Below, one piece after another: positions 11,728 through 25,046 of a DNA stretch of 64,000 nt. Below the pieces are notes generated by a model. It was not told the origin of the DNA. It did not search any database and saw nothing but the letters and a program-made list of their open reading frames with translations. The position numbers and the translations under genes are program-made. Numbering within the stretch: the first letter of the stretch is position 1; every line of letters begins with the position of its first letter. The DNA comes from Scatophagus argus. Its lineage: Eukaryota; Chordata; Actinopteri; Scatophagidae. Where the stretch lies: the NCBI RefSeq assembly GCF_020382885.2, contig NC_058499.1, forward strand, positions 18,213,872 through 18,277,871, given 5' to 3'.

Positions 11728-13632
11728 AGGGTACCTCGCTATTGCTGCCGTCCGGCCACAGTGCCTGAAAGTGTGTGATGCGTTGTACTAATGGCACCAA
11801 TTATGCACCAGAGAGCACCGCTGATGGGGTGGATTCACAGCGAAAGTGCTGAGGAAAAAGCAGTTGCAGAGGGAAGCCATTGGGCCTAAAAACAAACTCA
11901 CACACACAAAAAAAGGGTTTTAGAGACAGGAGGAGAGATGAGCCACTTGGGGCTTTTCTATCCTAATAGCAGTCTGCTCGCTACCCAGACATGTGGAGGT
12001 GTCTGGTTGGATCACAGCCATGCAGGAATTTATGTCTGTTATTTTCAGAGGGGCAATCCAAGCGAGACTAGGACCAATCAAACGCTCTCAATAAAAATGA
12101 CTTCCCTCTTGAAGTCTCAAAGGCTTTCAGTGTATTTGATTTGAAGTCTATAACCTAGAAACTAGCGGGTGTGAGGCAGAGATGTTGTGATGCCCACTTT
12201 TTTTTTAGACTGTAAAACTCCAACTCCCCTGTGTGATCAAACTGTTGGAGAGCGTCACAATAAAAAGGTGCGTCACAAGTAATCATTCTGTTTTTTAATC
12301 CCCCGACTTGATTGTGCTCATTGTGCAGTGTTTACAAGCGTGAAGTAGATGAAATGCCTTTTTACGTCTTGTTGTGAAGCATTGTAATGGAACAATTTGT
12401 GCAGAAGTTTTGTGAAAGTAAAAACAGCAACCGGCTAGACTAGAAAATTCCTTGCCATGTAATTGGCTCTTCAGGCATGTCAGAAGCAAAACATCTACGG
12501 AAGTGTTGATAGGTGCCACGAGAAAACTTTAAAGTCAGGAAAAAGAAGATTTAATTTCACTGAATGGTGTTGAACCACCCACATTTTTTTTTGTCAAAGA
12601 AGAGTTCAATAACACAACAGCAGAGCTGACTTGTTCACTCATGTGCAGATGAAATTAAAACAAAAAAAAAGGAAAAACGGGAGATCTCAGTAGACAGGGG
12701 AGTGGAAATGAGACCATCTATATTCAAGAGATCTCTTGTTCAAAAACAATCACACAGACGTGAATTCACATCGTGAATGCAAGCCTGCACAGCCACACCT
12801 TTGATGCACAGATGGTGTGTGTAAACTCTCATCCTCCCTCCTGCTCTTCCTCTCCTCCTCTCTGCTGATATCTCTCTCTCTCTCTCTCTGTCTCTCTATC
12901 TCTCTCGTCCCTCATGTCCCACATTTTTCCCTTCTCTCATCATCTCGCGTGTCACTCAACAGATTTCTCTCACTCTGCCAGCAGCGAAGCACCTTGGCTT
13001 GCAACCCTAAATTTAATAAATGCAAAATTGGCGAGCAGGATGGGAAGACCACGGTTGGGTAAATGTTAGCTAAAAGCTTTGGTTTATAAAGATGGTCTAC
13101 ATAGGAAACAACCAGCAGTGGGACTGTCTACTAGTGAGACAAATTTCCACCCAATGATCCGTGTCTCTCTAAATGTGTCTGTGGACACCAAACTGAAGTG
13201 AGGCTGGTTAGAAGTTATGTGCGCTTCAGGACAGCAAGCACTAGGAAGACAGACTCAGAAGCTAATTCTTATTCAATCATGACCCACCCATTAACTGTCA
13301 AGACTCTGTATGCAGAAGAAAACCTGTCAACATCTGCTGAAAATATAAACAGTTTATAAGCATAACCCTCCTCAGTGTTTGAGAAATAAGAGCAAAAACT
13401 AGATGAAAACAATCCCACTCCGTATATTGATAATTTCCTCAGAGTTAAATTGTTTTGACATTTTGGGAGGTGCTTGGGGAATACCTGCCCATGTTTTGGT
13501 GTGAAAATAGGTTTTTAGTTTTCAAAATATGTGTTTTTTTGTCTTGTATTTTGAAACCGATGGCTGGAATGCCACCCTGCTTTAACATTTTGACAGTAGC
13601 TAATGTTAAATAAGCTGGTCTCCCAGACAACA

Positions 13633-13710
13633 AGTGTGTGTATATACTGTATATATGTGTGTGTGTGTATATATATAAATAGATAGATAGATAGATAGAT
13701 AGATGTATAT
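13633..13710. repeat. (TG)n/(TA)n/(AGAT)n compound microsatellite
   Basis: TG and TA runs followed by about six AGAT units. Confidence 0.9.
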
Positions 13711-15190
13711 GATATGCGAGGAAAGGCAGTAAGCATATTATCCCAAATCACAGAATCTTCCCTTTCCTCTGCATGGTGTTATTACTGTCTAAGCCACAAT
13801 AACTTTGGAGAAGTTCTTCAGTGTTGCCAGTGTGCTGGTCTTTGCTGTATTAAATTTAGGTGTCTCTACTGGCATACTTCATACTGGGTGAAATAAGATT
13901 GCTTTTTTACTTATTGCACTTATAGCGAGGAAAGGCTAAATAAAAGGGCTGCTTTTTTTTGCTCCCCCAAATTAGACGTAGTGTATAGAGACTCTAGCTT
14001 TCCTGCACATTCAAATTCCTCCCTAAGATAACTTTTGTGAGACCCGCTTTCCTTTGTGACAAGCTGACTGACAGATAATCTGACAGATGGATCGCATCTT
14101 TAAAAGAGAATGGAAGGTGCAGAAGTTGCCAGGGAAGCCCAGATATAAAAAAGTAATTCAGTGAGCTAAGGAGACAAGGTTTCAGTTGAACATTTCCATC
14201 CTCTTTATGATGAAAGACTGCTGTTATGTTAAACATACGATATGGGGTGGATCACAGAGATATGGGGAAGAAAGAGTGCAGACTCGTGAGGTATTTGTTG
14301 AGAGCCTGATAGTTTGTGAAAAGAAAAATAAAAGTCCCTCCAAATCATTAATGCACATGTACTCTTTGCACGCGTGCATGGTGAGGAGGAAGTGTGGGCA
14401 TAGCTAAACAGGGAAGCCCTTGGAGGATTCAGCTTTCACTCACAGAAAATGCAACTTTTTCTTACTGCCTGTTTCAGATCTCTCCAAGAAGCTGTGGGGG
14501 CGTTTGGCTTCTCAGAGCCCAGAGAGTCAATGCTGTATGTGGAGGACAGGACACTCTTGCATCACTCACTAGACGTTCTTGGCAGCTTGTTGTCTTTTGT
14601 GTGTTCTTATAAGAACTTTGCCTGGTAATGTGCCTCAGCCCCAAAACATCAGAAAAAGCCTGTTCTGTATCTGTGTGGGTGGACTTCCAGCCCCTTCGAT
14701 TCCCATTTCTCAGATAATTTCTGCCTGCTGTTGAGTTGTGTATTCACTTGTACTGCCTTAAAGGTTTAAACACAGGTTGTATATGGGCAGAGAAGTAACT
14801 AATCCCCACCTGACAGAAGGTTTAAGGCTTCTGATGCTTTTCCAACTCCTCCAACAGCAGAAAATATGCAAATGAGAACTGAGATGCAGCAGATAGATAT
14901 TATTAACATTATTTCACCAACCTCTCACAGTGAAGACACACTTTGGCAAATATAATCCTGCCACAGCAGGAGATAAATCTGAAAGACCACAAACAGAATC
15001 GACCCCCATTCCCAGGAGTAATGGAGCTGTCACTGGCTAAATCTGACCCTACAGTAACCCCCTGGGGACAATGATATGGCACCCATCTCTTCACACCAGG
15101 AGTCAGGAGGCACACATCTGATGATGGCAGGCATCCTCACTGGAATGAGAAAAAATAGAGGTCATTGTGCTACTGTAATCTCATGGGAGA

Positions 15191-15234
15191 GGTGTGTGTG
15201 CATGAGTGTGTGTGTGTGTGTGAGAGAGAGAGTG
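15191..15234. repeat. (TG)n-(AG)n microsatellite
   Basis: TG run with one interruption, followed by a short AG run. Confidence 0.85.
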
Positions 15235-15564
15235 TCCGGGGTGCTCCATTTGAGGGTATAGCGAGCATCCCTGCAGAGAGCATGAGAGCACAGAGAAGGA
15301 GCAATGACACTTTGATGTTCATGGTGGGATGCTGAAGTGATAGTTGATGTCTGGCTGGAACTGATGAAACCTGCCCCCATGAAATATTGGAAATTCCAGT
15401 AAGTGCAAACAAATAGATGTACGATGGGAAACAGTGGCAGGATCAAATTTTGAGTTGGACACAGTGGTGTCTCACTGGCTCTATTCACTGCCCGATAAGG
15501 GCACAAGACGTAATGAAACGTACCCTGCGGTATCAAAGCGCAATGCGCGGCAAGGCAATCTTGC

Positions 15565-15820
15565 ATGCAATCAGGAGACTCAGCTCCAGTAGCCTGTGTG
15601 GTCTCTGGAGGGGAGAGACATGCCTCCTCACTCAGCCTCTCGCCGCTCTCCATCCATGGCGCATCTCCATCCAGCTTTGAATCCACTTCGGCTCTGAACA
15701 TCGTTGCTATTCATTCTCCGGCTCTCTCTCTCTCAGTCACACATGTAAACACACTTTTACAAATGCAGCACAGAGGACCGGACCGGCTGGAGAAAACCTA
15801 CCTGATCGAGTGCATTGATG
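15565..15820 (+). promoter_or_regulatory. possible 5' UTR exon of the sulfotransferase gene
   Basis: The stretch is more GC- and CpG-rich than its surroundings and ends in a usable donor (TTGATG followed by GTATGG at 15821). The first coding exon of the downstream sulfotransferase has its own splice acceptor at 19210-19211, so at least one upstream non-coding exon must exist. This is the best candidate I see, but nothing directly links the two. RNA evidence would be decisive. Confidence 0.25.
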
Positions 15821-18800
15821 GTATGGCAACATTTCTTTTCTTTTTTGTTTTTCTACATGTTGTGCGTGTTGCGCGCAGCGAGCCGCAGTCGAGCTGTTAT
15901 CTAACAAACCAGATGATCTGATCTGATAGAGTATCACGATGAGAAGAGGAGGTAAATCAGTAAATTATCAGTCGATTATTTCTCCTCATAGTGACTTAAA
16001 AGTGCGTCTGTGGTGCTCAGTGGTGAGTTTTTGGAGATCTGGTCTTACTTCGTCGTCTGCGTGTTTGAACTATAATACTCCTCATGGACTTAGTTTAGCT
16101 GTGACATCTCTTTACTTTATTGTTCTGGCATTTATTAAATGTGGTTGTTTTTACCGTTAGCCTGATGGGCAGGGCTCCATAGACTGAGTTTATATTGGTA
16201 TTAATTACTGCAAATTTATTTATATCGGTTTGTTGTTTTTATCACTGTTACATTCATTCAGATTTATTCTACAGCATCATGTAAATTAAACTTAGAAGTT
16301 GCAGGTCTCTTATACCTAATCCATCTATTTTATCATTTATCCCTTAAAACTTTAGATTTTAGATAATTTTCCATCTAACACTTAAACAACCTGTACTACC
16401 TCCCATGTTTTCTCTCTGTTTCTGAATGAACCACACAGAGAAAACTACCTGCGGTCAGAATCCTATAAGGGAAATAATATCAGCACTGACGAGATCAGAT
16501 GAAGAGTTGACCTTATCTTGGATCTTCCATCTTCTAGTCTCAGTGTCTTTGCTCTTTATGTTTGTGTGCTGGAGGAATCATGCAGGACAAGATTCATCTT
16601 CTCTCGGATCACAGGAGCTCCTCTGTAGCCCTGGGTCAGATGCAGTGCTCGGCTCTGCTCTCTGCTTCTGGCACTTCGAGTGTGTGTGTGTGTGTGGGGG
16701 GGGGGTGTTTCAGACGGAGAATGAGAAGGGGGAAAGATGCAGAGAGAGAGCAAAGAAGAAGCTCCTCCTGTTGTTGCTTCTGTTGCTCGATTCTGTGTTT
16801 TCCAGGACTAATCACCGGGGCTCTGCCAATAAACTGCCTCACTCAGAGGATCTGAGAGCACACTGAGGTGCCTTAATAGAAAAATCTTTGGCACTGTCAC
16901 ATCCCTCAGTCACTTGCATCCCAAATCCCTCAGTCCCAACCTCATCACCAACTTCTAACCTCATTTGTTGCCTTTATTTTCCACAGAGGCAATTTCCTTT
17001 CCTGCACCATGCACATTGTCATTATCGCAACACTTTTGCTGCTAGCTGTTATCTCAGCAGAAGCGATGCTTGTGCTCACTGAATTTACAACTTAAACCTG
17101 CCAGAGGAGCGTGCACTGCACAGCGTAATCTTTGGCTGATCCTGTCCCCAAGGTTTTTATCCCCTGTAAGCACTGTTACTGTATGAGGGATACAAAAGCT
17201 GAAACCATCTGAAGCTCGTGGTCCCCTTTCAGCTGTTGATAGAATGTCTATTATTCCTTGTGTGACTGCGGGATGAGTTATAAGCCAGGGAGAAAGGAAG
17301 ACTTGCAAATCAAATTGCTTTAATCCATTGAAGCATCTGTCTTCATTCTCCAGAGGGCAGCAGGGTGTGCAGCAAAGAGGCTCTGAGCCCTGATCACGGC
17401 TAGGAAGGAAAAACAAAACCTGTCACTGAGGAATCATTTGACGTGCCTTGGTCAGCCAGCTGTGCCGCACAAGTAGGGTATGGATGGCAAGCCTGTCAAA
17501 TTGAATTGTTTTTTTTTTTCTTAAGTATCAGAGACCATAAGAAGTTTGGTATAAAAGTTTGTCATTATCTGCAGTTGTTTGTGCTTACTGTATACGTCTC
17601 TGCTGTTTCACTCTTCTGTCTTGCGCCAACAGGACGAGCAGCTTTAAAGTTGTTCTGAAGCAAGAGACAGAGCGTGCGGTGTTCCCCTCCTCTGTCATTC
17701 TGTCTGCAATAAGAGAAAAAGTTTCTCCCCCTAATGAGTTTGTGCATTCTGCAGTTGCTGTTTTTGACCATATTCAAACAGAATGGCTCATGATGTCAGC
17801 TCGATTTCTTTTCCCCTCACCCACAGAGTAAATGTCTTTGGTTTTGCGCTGTTTGTGATTAATGGAACATCAAAAGCCAATCTCAGCTCAGTGTGATGCC
17901 TTCCTGAGGACATAAGTCTGCCAGGGACACATAAACATCATTAATGAACAAGAGGCAACTGAGAGACAGAGTGACAAAAAGAGGATGAGGAAGCAAACAG
18001 GAAGGCAATATTTGTTTTTGTCAGTAATATGATGTATATTTACCTGTGGTTTTGATGATGATTGCCTCTGTGCAGTCACTTTGAGCGATGGAGACACAGT
18101 TTGCGCCAAGGGATCTCGTGTGATTACCTATCATCAGTTTTGGTGCATAGCGACAAATGGATGGCAGCACCTTTATTTCTAAAATCCATTTGGAAAATTG
18201 TATCTCCCTATGCTTTTTCACTCCCAGTGGCAAAGGACTGGGAAGTGTTTAAAGGAAGCTTCTCTTCTCATCTATATGAAGACAGCTAGCTATATTTATC
18301 TGGGTATGTAGCTCTCTGCTGGGCTTAGAGGCTTAATTACCCGGAAGAGAGGAAAAGCAAAAATGAAATGCAATTATGCAACTGTGTGCGCGGTACCCTG
18401 AATAGTGGAGCTATTGTAGATTGGAACATTGCTGCTAACATTTCTCAGTGAAAGTCTAACCTTTGAGTCGTGTTTTTCTGCAGAACAAGTCTGTGGATCC
18501 TTTAGGAGACAAATCCCAAACCTTTAAATTGTTTATTCAGAGCGTTTAAGCTACTTATCTTAGATATGCTAAAAGGTGCCCTCTGTTTGCCCTGTTTGGA
18601 AAGACTCTATTTTTAAGAAACACAGCATGTGTGCTTTTAAGGAATAGTTCTGGTAAATAATTTGTTTACTTGCTAATACAAAGCTACAACCCACAGCCAG
18701 TTAGTTTAGCTTAGCACAAAGACTGGAAGCAAGGGGGAAATGCTTGGCTTGTTCTGTCCAAAGGTAATGAAATTACACTATCACCTCTAATGTTTACAAA

Positions 18801-19211
18801 TTAGCAAGTTAGAACAGTGTCATCTTTACATTTATCTTTGTGTAAAGGTAAAGAAGTAAAGAAAAAACATGTTGTTTAGTGAGCTTTAGAGGTTTGATTT
18901 TGTTACTTTAGGACAGAGCCAGGCTAGATGTTTTATCCACTCTAAATGCTGTTTGCAGACATTGTAGAACAAAGGTTCACACTCTCTGGACTGGCAGGGG
19001 AAATCAGGAAGGGAAAAGTTTAGGGGAGATATTTTAAGCTCTACTGTTTAAGTGCCCTTGAGCAAGAATCCTAACTGCAGCCCAAGTTGTTCATTTTCCA
19101 TCAGCAGAGGGCTGCAGGCATAGAGTGAGAGCTGCACATGTATGAAGCTGAAAACATGCATCAAAATGAAATCTTATTGTGCGTGTCTCTGTGCCTTTCC
19201 GGTGGCATCAG
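15821..19211. other. probable 5' intron/intergenic DNA, no gene seen
   Basis: If the candidate upstream exon is right, this is the first intron of the sulfotransferase gene. It holds a TG/G-rich microsatellite at 16681-16706 and a MITE-like inverted pair at 18637-18945. No other coding signal was found. Confidence 0.4.
18637..18945. mobile_element. teleost MITE-like repeat, two opposed partial copies
   Basis: 18637-18818 contains the TTAGCTTAGCACAAAGACTGG block followed by the CTGTCCAAAGGTAA block. 18840-18945 contains the reverse complement of the same family (TTAGTGAGCTTTAGAGGT, then GGACAGAGCCAGGCTAG). I know these blocks as a very common interspersed repeat of percomorph fish. The two partial copies face each other, so the region could fold into an imperfect hairpin. 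Confidence 0.6.
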
Positions 19212-19244
19212 CGTGAAGGATGTAGAGCCAGAGGGGGGGGCAGG

Positions 19245-21343
19245 ATGGAGTGTTCCTGGAAGACGGTGTTGCTGCTGGTGTGTGCGTCTCTGGGGGTACA
19301 GTACACGGCCATCCGCACCCTGAGGGACTCGCTGTCTGGACGCTGTCAGGGAGCCTACCGCTGCCAGACCAGGCACCACAGAGGTATGTCACAATGGCTA
19401 GTTAAGGTTTTCTCACATACTGCGCTGCCTCACTAAGAGATTGCATGTTGGACTGTATCAATACATGCTCATATTTATTGTAATAATAAATAAATGAATA
19501 AATTCAATGTATGTGTATTGTTACAGACTTTTACGTCACCACCAGAGGGCATTCACACTCTAAACACTTGACTGTTAGTAATATTGGCAATGTCAGTTAT
19601 ATTTTAGTAGTTCAGAGGAGAGATTCAGTAAAGAGACAGCATCACAACTGTGACTGAAGCAAGAGAAAGAGGAAGGGAGATCATTAAATGAGGGAATTCC
19701 CAAGAAGTGGGGAGGATAGAGAAATGAAATATGTGTGATTTGCTTTACAATTATCCTCCAATTTATCTCCATTAATCCCCTCTCAAAGCGCAGCTGTAGC
19801 TTGCTGGCGCTGAGCTCCTGTATACAAAAGTAACATCCCCTTTGCAATCAACTCCCCATCAGCAGTAATTACACGTTAGCTATTTGCGCTATATTTAGAG
19901 ATCCGCCATTTCATAAACCCCCTTGGTAACCATCGGCAGACAAGCAGCTAACTCATGCATGTTTACCCTCTAAATTATTTAAGCTTTATTGGCGTGATTC
20001 AGTCATTTACTTTCTTCTGGATTGAAGTTATGACGAAATTTTTCACTCCTCTAAGCTGAACTCTGATCAATTAAGTGAAATCACTTGTCTTTGAGTAGAA
20101 TTTGAACTACGAAACAGGTAAAACAGGTGGTGTAATGCTTTTTCAAAGCTGTCATTATGCTCAGTAACACATAGTACAAGTAAAACATGAAAAGCAAAGT
20201 TATTTCTTCCTTCAAGACTCTAGGTGGAGAGCCTTGTGCGATGACAGTTTGATGCCCATCGAGTCACCTCGGAAGCACATCCTGCTGTTTGCCACCACAC
20301 GCAGTGGCTCCTCCTTCACGGGGCAGCTCCTCAACCATCATCCAGGGATCTTCTACGTGTTTGAGCCTCTGTACCACGTCCAGCAAGCATTCACTAACTC
20401 CAGCAGCAGGTTACGTCGCTCACTGGACCGCCGCGCTCTACTGGGAGCATACAGGGACCTCCTTCTCAATCTCTACACCTGCGACCTTCACTTCATGGAG
20501 AATTACATCCGTCCAGAGCCTCAGGACCATGTCACAAGCTCCTTCTTTCGACGAAGCTCCAGCCACGCTCTCTGTTCTCCTCCCGTGTGCTTGGAAGGAG
20601 GTGAAGGAGTCGCCCCTGACCCACCTGATGAAACCTGGTGTCCTAAGAAGTGTGGCGCCTTGAACCTCACCCTAGCCTCAATGTCGTGTCTGTCAAGGGG
20701 ACACATAGCCATAAAGACTGTGCGGGTCCCTGAGGTGGGGGACCTGCGCACCCTGACGGAAGATCCTCGTCTGGACCTGAAGATCATCCACCTGGTGAGA
20801 GACCCCAGAGCCATCCTCACCTCACGCATGATGGCGTTTTCAGATCAGTTCCGGGCTTGGAAAATATGGAATGCGACAGGACGGCAGCCTCGATATGTGG
20901 ACTTGTCGCAGATAACTAGCACCTGTAAGGACATGGCAGCCTCTGCAGGAACAGGCCTGAAAAGACCAACCTGGCTGCGGGGCCGCTACCTGCTGGTGAG
21001 GTATGAGGATCTGGCATTCAACCCGAAGGAAAAGGCCAGTGAGATCTACACGTTTGTGGGGCTGGAGATGGTCGACAGGGTGCGGATGTGGATCGCAAAG
21101 AACACCAACAGTAACGTGTCGTCTCCATCTGAGTGGAACTACAGGTACTCCACCACCAGGGATTCCAGAGTGACAGCAGAGAGCTGGAGGCTTCGTCTCA
21201 GCTTTGACATCGTGAGGACTGTGCAGAATCTGTGCAATGACACATTGGCTTTGCTGGGATACAAGCAGGTACACTCTGCAGCTGAACTCAGAAACTTGTC
21301 TCATAGTTTAGTGGAACACAGGACCTTTGAACCAGTCACATAG
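19245..21343 (+). CDS. carbohydrate 6-O-sulfotransferase (CHST1/CHST16 group)
   Basis: Two coding exons, 19245-19383 and 20217-21343, join in phase 1 across an 833-base intron (donor GAG/GTATGT, acceptor CTTCAAG) and give 421 residues; human CHST1 has 411. It is a Golgi type II membrane enzyme that moves sulfate from PAPS to the 6-O position of Gal or GlcNAc in glycans such as keratan sulfate. A short cytoplasmic start and signal anchor (about residues 7-23) lead to the 5'-phosphosulfate loop ATTRSGSSF (72-80) and the 3'-phosphate motif LVRDPRAILTSR (239-250). The phrases FEPLYHVQ, AIKTVRVPEV and LVRYEDLA are typical of the group. Six N-glycosylation sequons are present. The start MECSWKTVLLL matches the CHST1 N terminus closely. 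An exon acceptor at 19210-19211 implies an upstream UTR exon. Human CHST1 has a single coding exon, so the coding intron is notable. Similarity to human CHST1, judged by eye, is only moderate, so CHST16 or a teleost CHST1 duplicate are both possible and I give no symbol. Confidence 0.93.
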
Positions 21344-23419
21344 AAGATTTGATTAAAGGCTCAGATAAACTTACTGTTATTTATATATTTCTGCTGACTT
21401 TCCTCTCTGTCATGATGCTGATAAAATGAATGTAGTCCATCATATTTTTGAACAATGCCTAAGATAATTTAATGTCAGTTCTATTTTAAATTTTTATGGT
21501 TCTGTTAAAGATATTATAAGTGCCAAAATTCATGTGTGTGTGGTGCTGGAAAATTTACTAATCTGTGCTACTGTATGAGTCGACTGACGTTTTAGGTAAA
21601 ACACAGAATCCTGATGCGACTGAGTTTTTATGACCCATTTGGTTTTGTTTAGTTTTGTTTTCATGACTTGATTTCTCATCATTTCAGTGTTTACAGATTT
21701 TAAATGGGAGAAAAACAAACTAACACAACAGTTAAACCTTAAGTCACACAAAAGTATTGTTCCTGAAGGTGAAATGCACAGGAAGCAAGGGAAGGAGAAA
21801 AAAAAAAAAGAAATTATAGGGCTTACCCTCCAAGTGTCTCTAATGCATTTTGGAAAGGGATTAAAATGTCACCAGAGCAATTTTCTGCAGCACACAGCAG
21901 CTCCTCTATGTGAAACTGTTGTGAATATAAGAATATATTAGTTTTTTTTTTTTATTAACTATAAAGACTTAAAAAACTGTAAATATTGATTAACTGTTGC
22001 AGTGCAAGTGTGCCAATGTTATGTACTGAGTGTGTTTGGACATTTTTGTCAGTGTAATACTGTTTGTATTTTTTAAACTTTTTAAAATAAATTATTCATA
22101 TGTAAGTAATACATAATACGACCACATTGCTGAAAACTTCTTGCAGCTATAATTGTTTAATATGTTTTTTAGTGTTTCTTCAATCCTGAGGCAGGTAGAT
22201 AAGTGCTTGAATTTTGTGCTGCAGAGCATGGTAGAAATTCATCATCTTTTATTTTGTAATCCCACTTTCAAACTGACTGACGTGTCTGTAGTTACAGATG
22301 TCTTTGACTCAAGAGAACACATGCTGCTCACACTGTGTTAAACTATAAGTTAACTTTGAACCTTAAAGAAAAATACCAGGATCATTCAGTGGTACCAGCT
22401 GCCTGCAGCTGCAGTACAGTTAGAGATTAGACAGCTGCAAGTCCCTGCCAGCTTCACCATTTGAAATGGTCTTTGTGTCTAAACAGAAGGGAAGCGTGCC
22501 ATTTCCAGACACCAGCCAATTTATTTCCATGTTGGCCTGCTCTCTCGAGATAAATGCTGAAAGTAGTTTCTGAAGAATAACTCACTGCATGAATCATAGT
22601 CAAGCCACAGATTGACTGTGATTTTCTTGCCTTTGTAATGTGAGCATTGCATCTTCCCAGGTTGCAATTGTAACTCACAGGGCTTTAATGCTTATGCCGT
22701 GGATGAAAGCCTCTCCAGAGTGAAGGAAAGTATGCAGTTTGAATGGAACGGTCCTGCTGCTCTGTGAGCACTATTAAATCTGAGGTGAAATTGTCCCTTT
22801 AATAATGTATTTTTAGACACCAAGTCCTCTCCATCCTTCCTGTAGCTGCCTTATAGCTGCTGACACCAGGGATATCTCAGCACAGCCCAAAGAATTGATC
22901 TACAGATCCAACAAAGGAGAAACAGGATTTAAGATGCATGGAGAAAAGACCGGCCGTCTTTCTTTGAACTTAATCTGCACGGGTACACAAACTGGCCATA
23001 AAGCAAAGCTTTATGACACCCGTGGAGATGCTCTTCATTGGTTTTTCCACCACCACCCTGACACACAAAGCTGCAACTGGCCTGTGTCAGCCGTCAGCTA
23101 ATTACCCATTTCTTTGCACTCAATACTGACAACCCCTTTCTGTCTCCTTAACTGCACTGACAAATTAAAGTCTTATAGTATAGTAACAAATGTATTATGT
23201 ATTCCATATATACAAATGTACTATGTATTCCAACCAATACTTTCAGCTAACTATCTCAGCTTTTTATCCATTACATTAAGCTAACTATTTATTCATTTCT
23301 GTCATCTATTTTAAAACTTTATCCAGTTCTTTTAACTAGCTATTTCAAATGATCATCTGCTTAAGCTTTTCCACAGTTTTTGTTTATTTTAACATTTTGT
23401 TCAAGACATCAAAGGTCCA

Positions 23420-23560
23420 GACTGTAGGATTTAGTGGCATCTAGTGGTGAGGTTGTAGATTGCAACCAACTGGATAATCCTTGTCTCACCCTCAATTACA
23501 GTGAGAGTGAGAACCCGCTCCCATTGTAGATATAAAAGGCTTATTCTAAGATAATGAAAA
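23420..23560. mobile_element. teleost MITE-like fragment
   Basis: Contains AGGATTTAGTGGCATCTAGT, then GGTGAGGTTG and ATTGCAACCAACTG. I recognise this block order as a frequent percomorph interspersed repeat, but I cannot name the family. The ends are not visible. Confidence 0.5.
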
Positions 23561-24949
23561 CACACCGATCTTTAGTTTCAGGTGATAATACTATAATGAA
23601 ACTATAAAAATTTGAAAATAGTACCAAATACTTTAACTAACTCTTTACATTGCTCTGCTTTCTTGTGCAAGTTTTCACATTTTGAGCCTGCTCGCTGACT
23701 CAAAATGGAGATACAGTTTTTTATTAAATGGCAGTTTCTACTGTAGGCGGTTAGTTGTGCTAATTCAAAATCGTTCTACACACTCCCTTGAAACTACAGA
23801 AGTAGGCTACACTCTAAGAAACCCCTTTTCGGGAATCAATGACAAGTTGCACTTGCTGGACATACAGAACAAAGGTGCAGAGGTCAGACTGGATGCAGGA
23901 CGCAAGTGCAAACCTAAAAACATGCTCAGGTCAAAATGCTAAAAGGTGAGGAGTAACCATTTTTAGCCTGCAAACGGTTTACGGTCATGCGGAGGGGGCA
24001 TGTTGACAGGGGTCATACTCACACCTAATGGGAGGCAGGGCGGCACTTTGATTATTGAATCAGGAAACAACTTGGAAGTCGTTGTCAGAAGTTCAGCTGT
24101 TGTCGCACTTTAATGTGTTTTCCCATTTTAAGTGCAAGCTCTTCTTGTATCAGTCAGTTTGCATGTGTGTTGATAACAGAAAAAATGGAGAGATGACTCT
24201 GGAATGTTAAGATATTTTCTTCTTTTTCAGCCAGAATGATAAAATTAAAAAAAAGGGTGTTTAACTAAATATTCAGTGAAGATGGAGGCTTGCTAGCAGG
24301 ATGAGGAGGAAGATCACCCTCAAGCTGAGAGGTTTAAGGTTTAAAGAAGGCAAGAAACTCCCACTGCTGCGCTCTCATCTACAGTGTGAACAGCAACAAG
24401 AAAAACTAGTTTTCCTGCAGGGATCAATAAAGAATCACATTAATATACAGTGGCAACTAACATTATGTTTATTAGACTCAAACAGGCACATAATTTTTCC
24501 TTATTATTTCCTTTTCTCCACCATAAAATAGCTGTAAAAGAACGTTTCCCACGAAGCAAACATCCTGTGCTATTAAGATTCAAGACATAAAAATATCTCT
24601 GCTTCATTGCTTAGCTTACCAACTTCAGGTCAAAGGCATCAAGGAGCACAGACACGGTATGGACCAGCTTCCAACAAAGCACCTTCTTGACCTTACGGCA
24701 CCACTGTTGTGTCAGTGTGAGCCGAATGAGCTCTATCCTGTAAATCCCCCTCTGCTCTATCCCAACACCTGTCTGTAATCATCAGTCTTAACCATTCGCC
24801 GGTCGTAATGAGATGTGGGAGCGAAGGAGGTCGTGAGACGTCCTTGGAGTTGCTCCTCCAGCTGGAGGTGTCATCCAGGTTCATTATCCCACGATCGATT
24901 CTTTATGGTCTTTATCTGGGCTAGTGGCCAAAAAGTCTGCAAGTTATGA

Positions 24950-24962
24950 GATCTCTCTCTCT

Positions 24963-25044
<82 letters not shown>

Positions 25045-25046
25045 GT
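24950..25046. repeat. (CT)n microsatellite, ~95 bases
   Basis: CT run with regular GTCTCT interruptions; the longest CT run in the window. Confidence 0.95.

Larger units (their letters stand above)
9530..15559. other. non-coding stretch with microsatellites
   Basis: No gene is supported over 6 kb. At 9795-9835 there is a short piece of a common teleost MITE (GGACAGAGCCAG core). Microsatellites lie at 11383-11422 (CT then CA), 11696-11726 (GA), 12870-12909 (CT), 13633-13710 and 15191-15234. Some frames near 10.6-11.0 kb are open for about 100 codons but show no domain, start context or splice partner. Confidence 0.45.

Noticed and set aside
15162-15701. 179-codon minus-strand open frame
   Set aside because: It spans a TG microsatellite and has no domain or splice context. 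It probably is a shadow of the GC-richer patch called as a possible 5' UTR exon.
20224-20234. Acceptor CTCTAG before 20224 for sulfotransferase exon 2
   Set aside because: It would put the PAPS-binding exon out of frame. The CTTCAAG acceptor before 20217 restores the frame.
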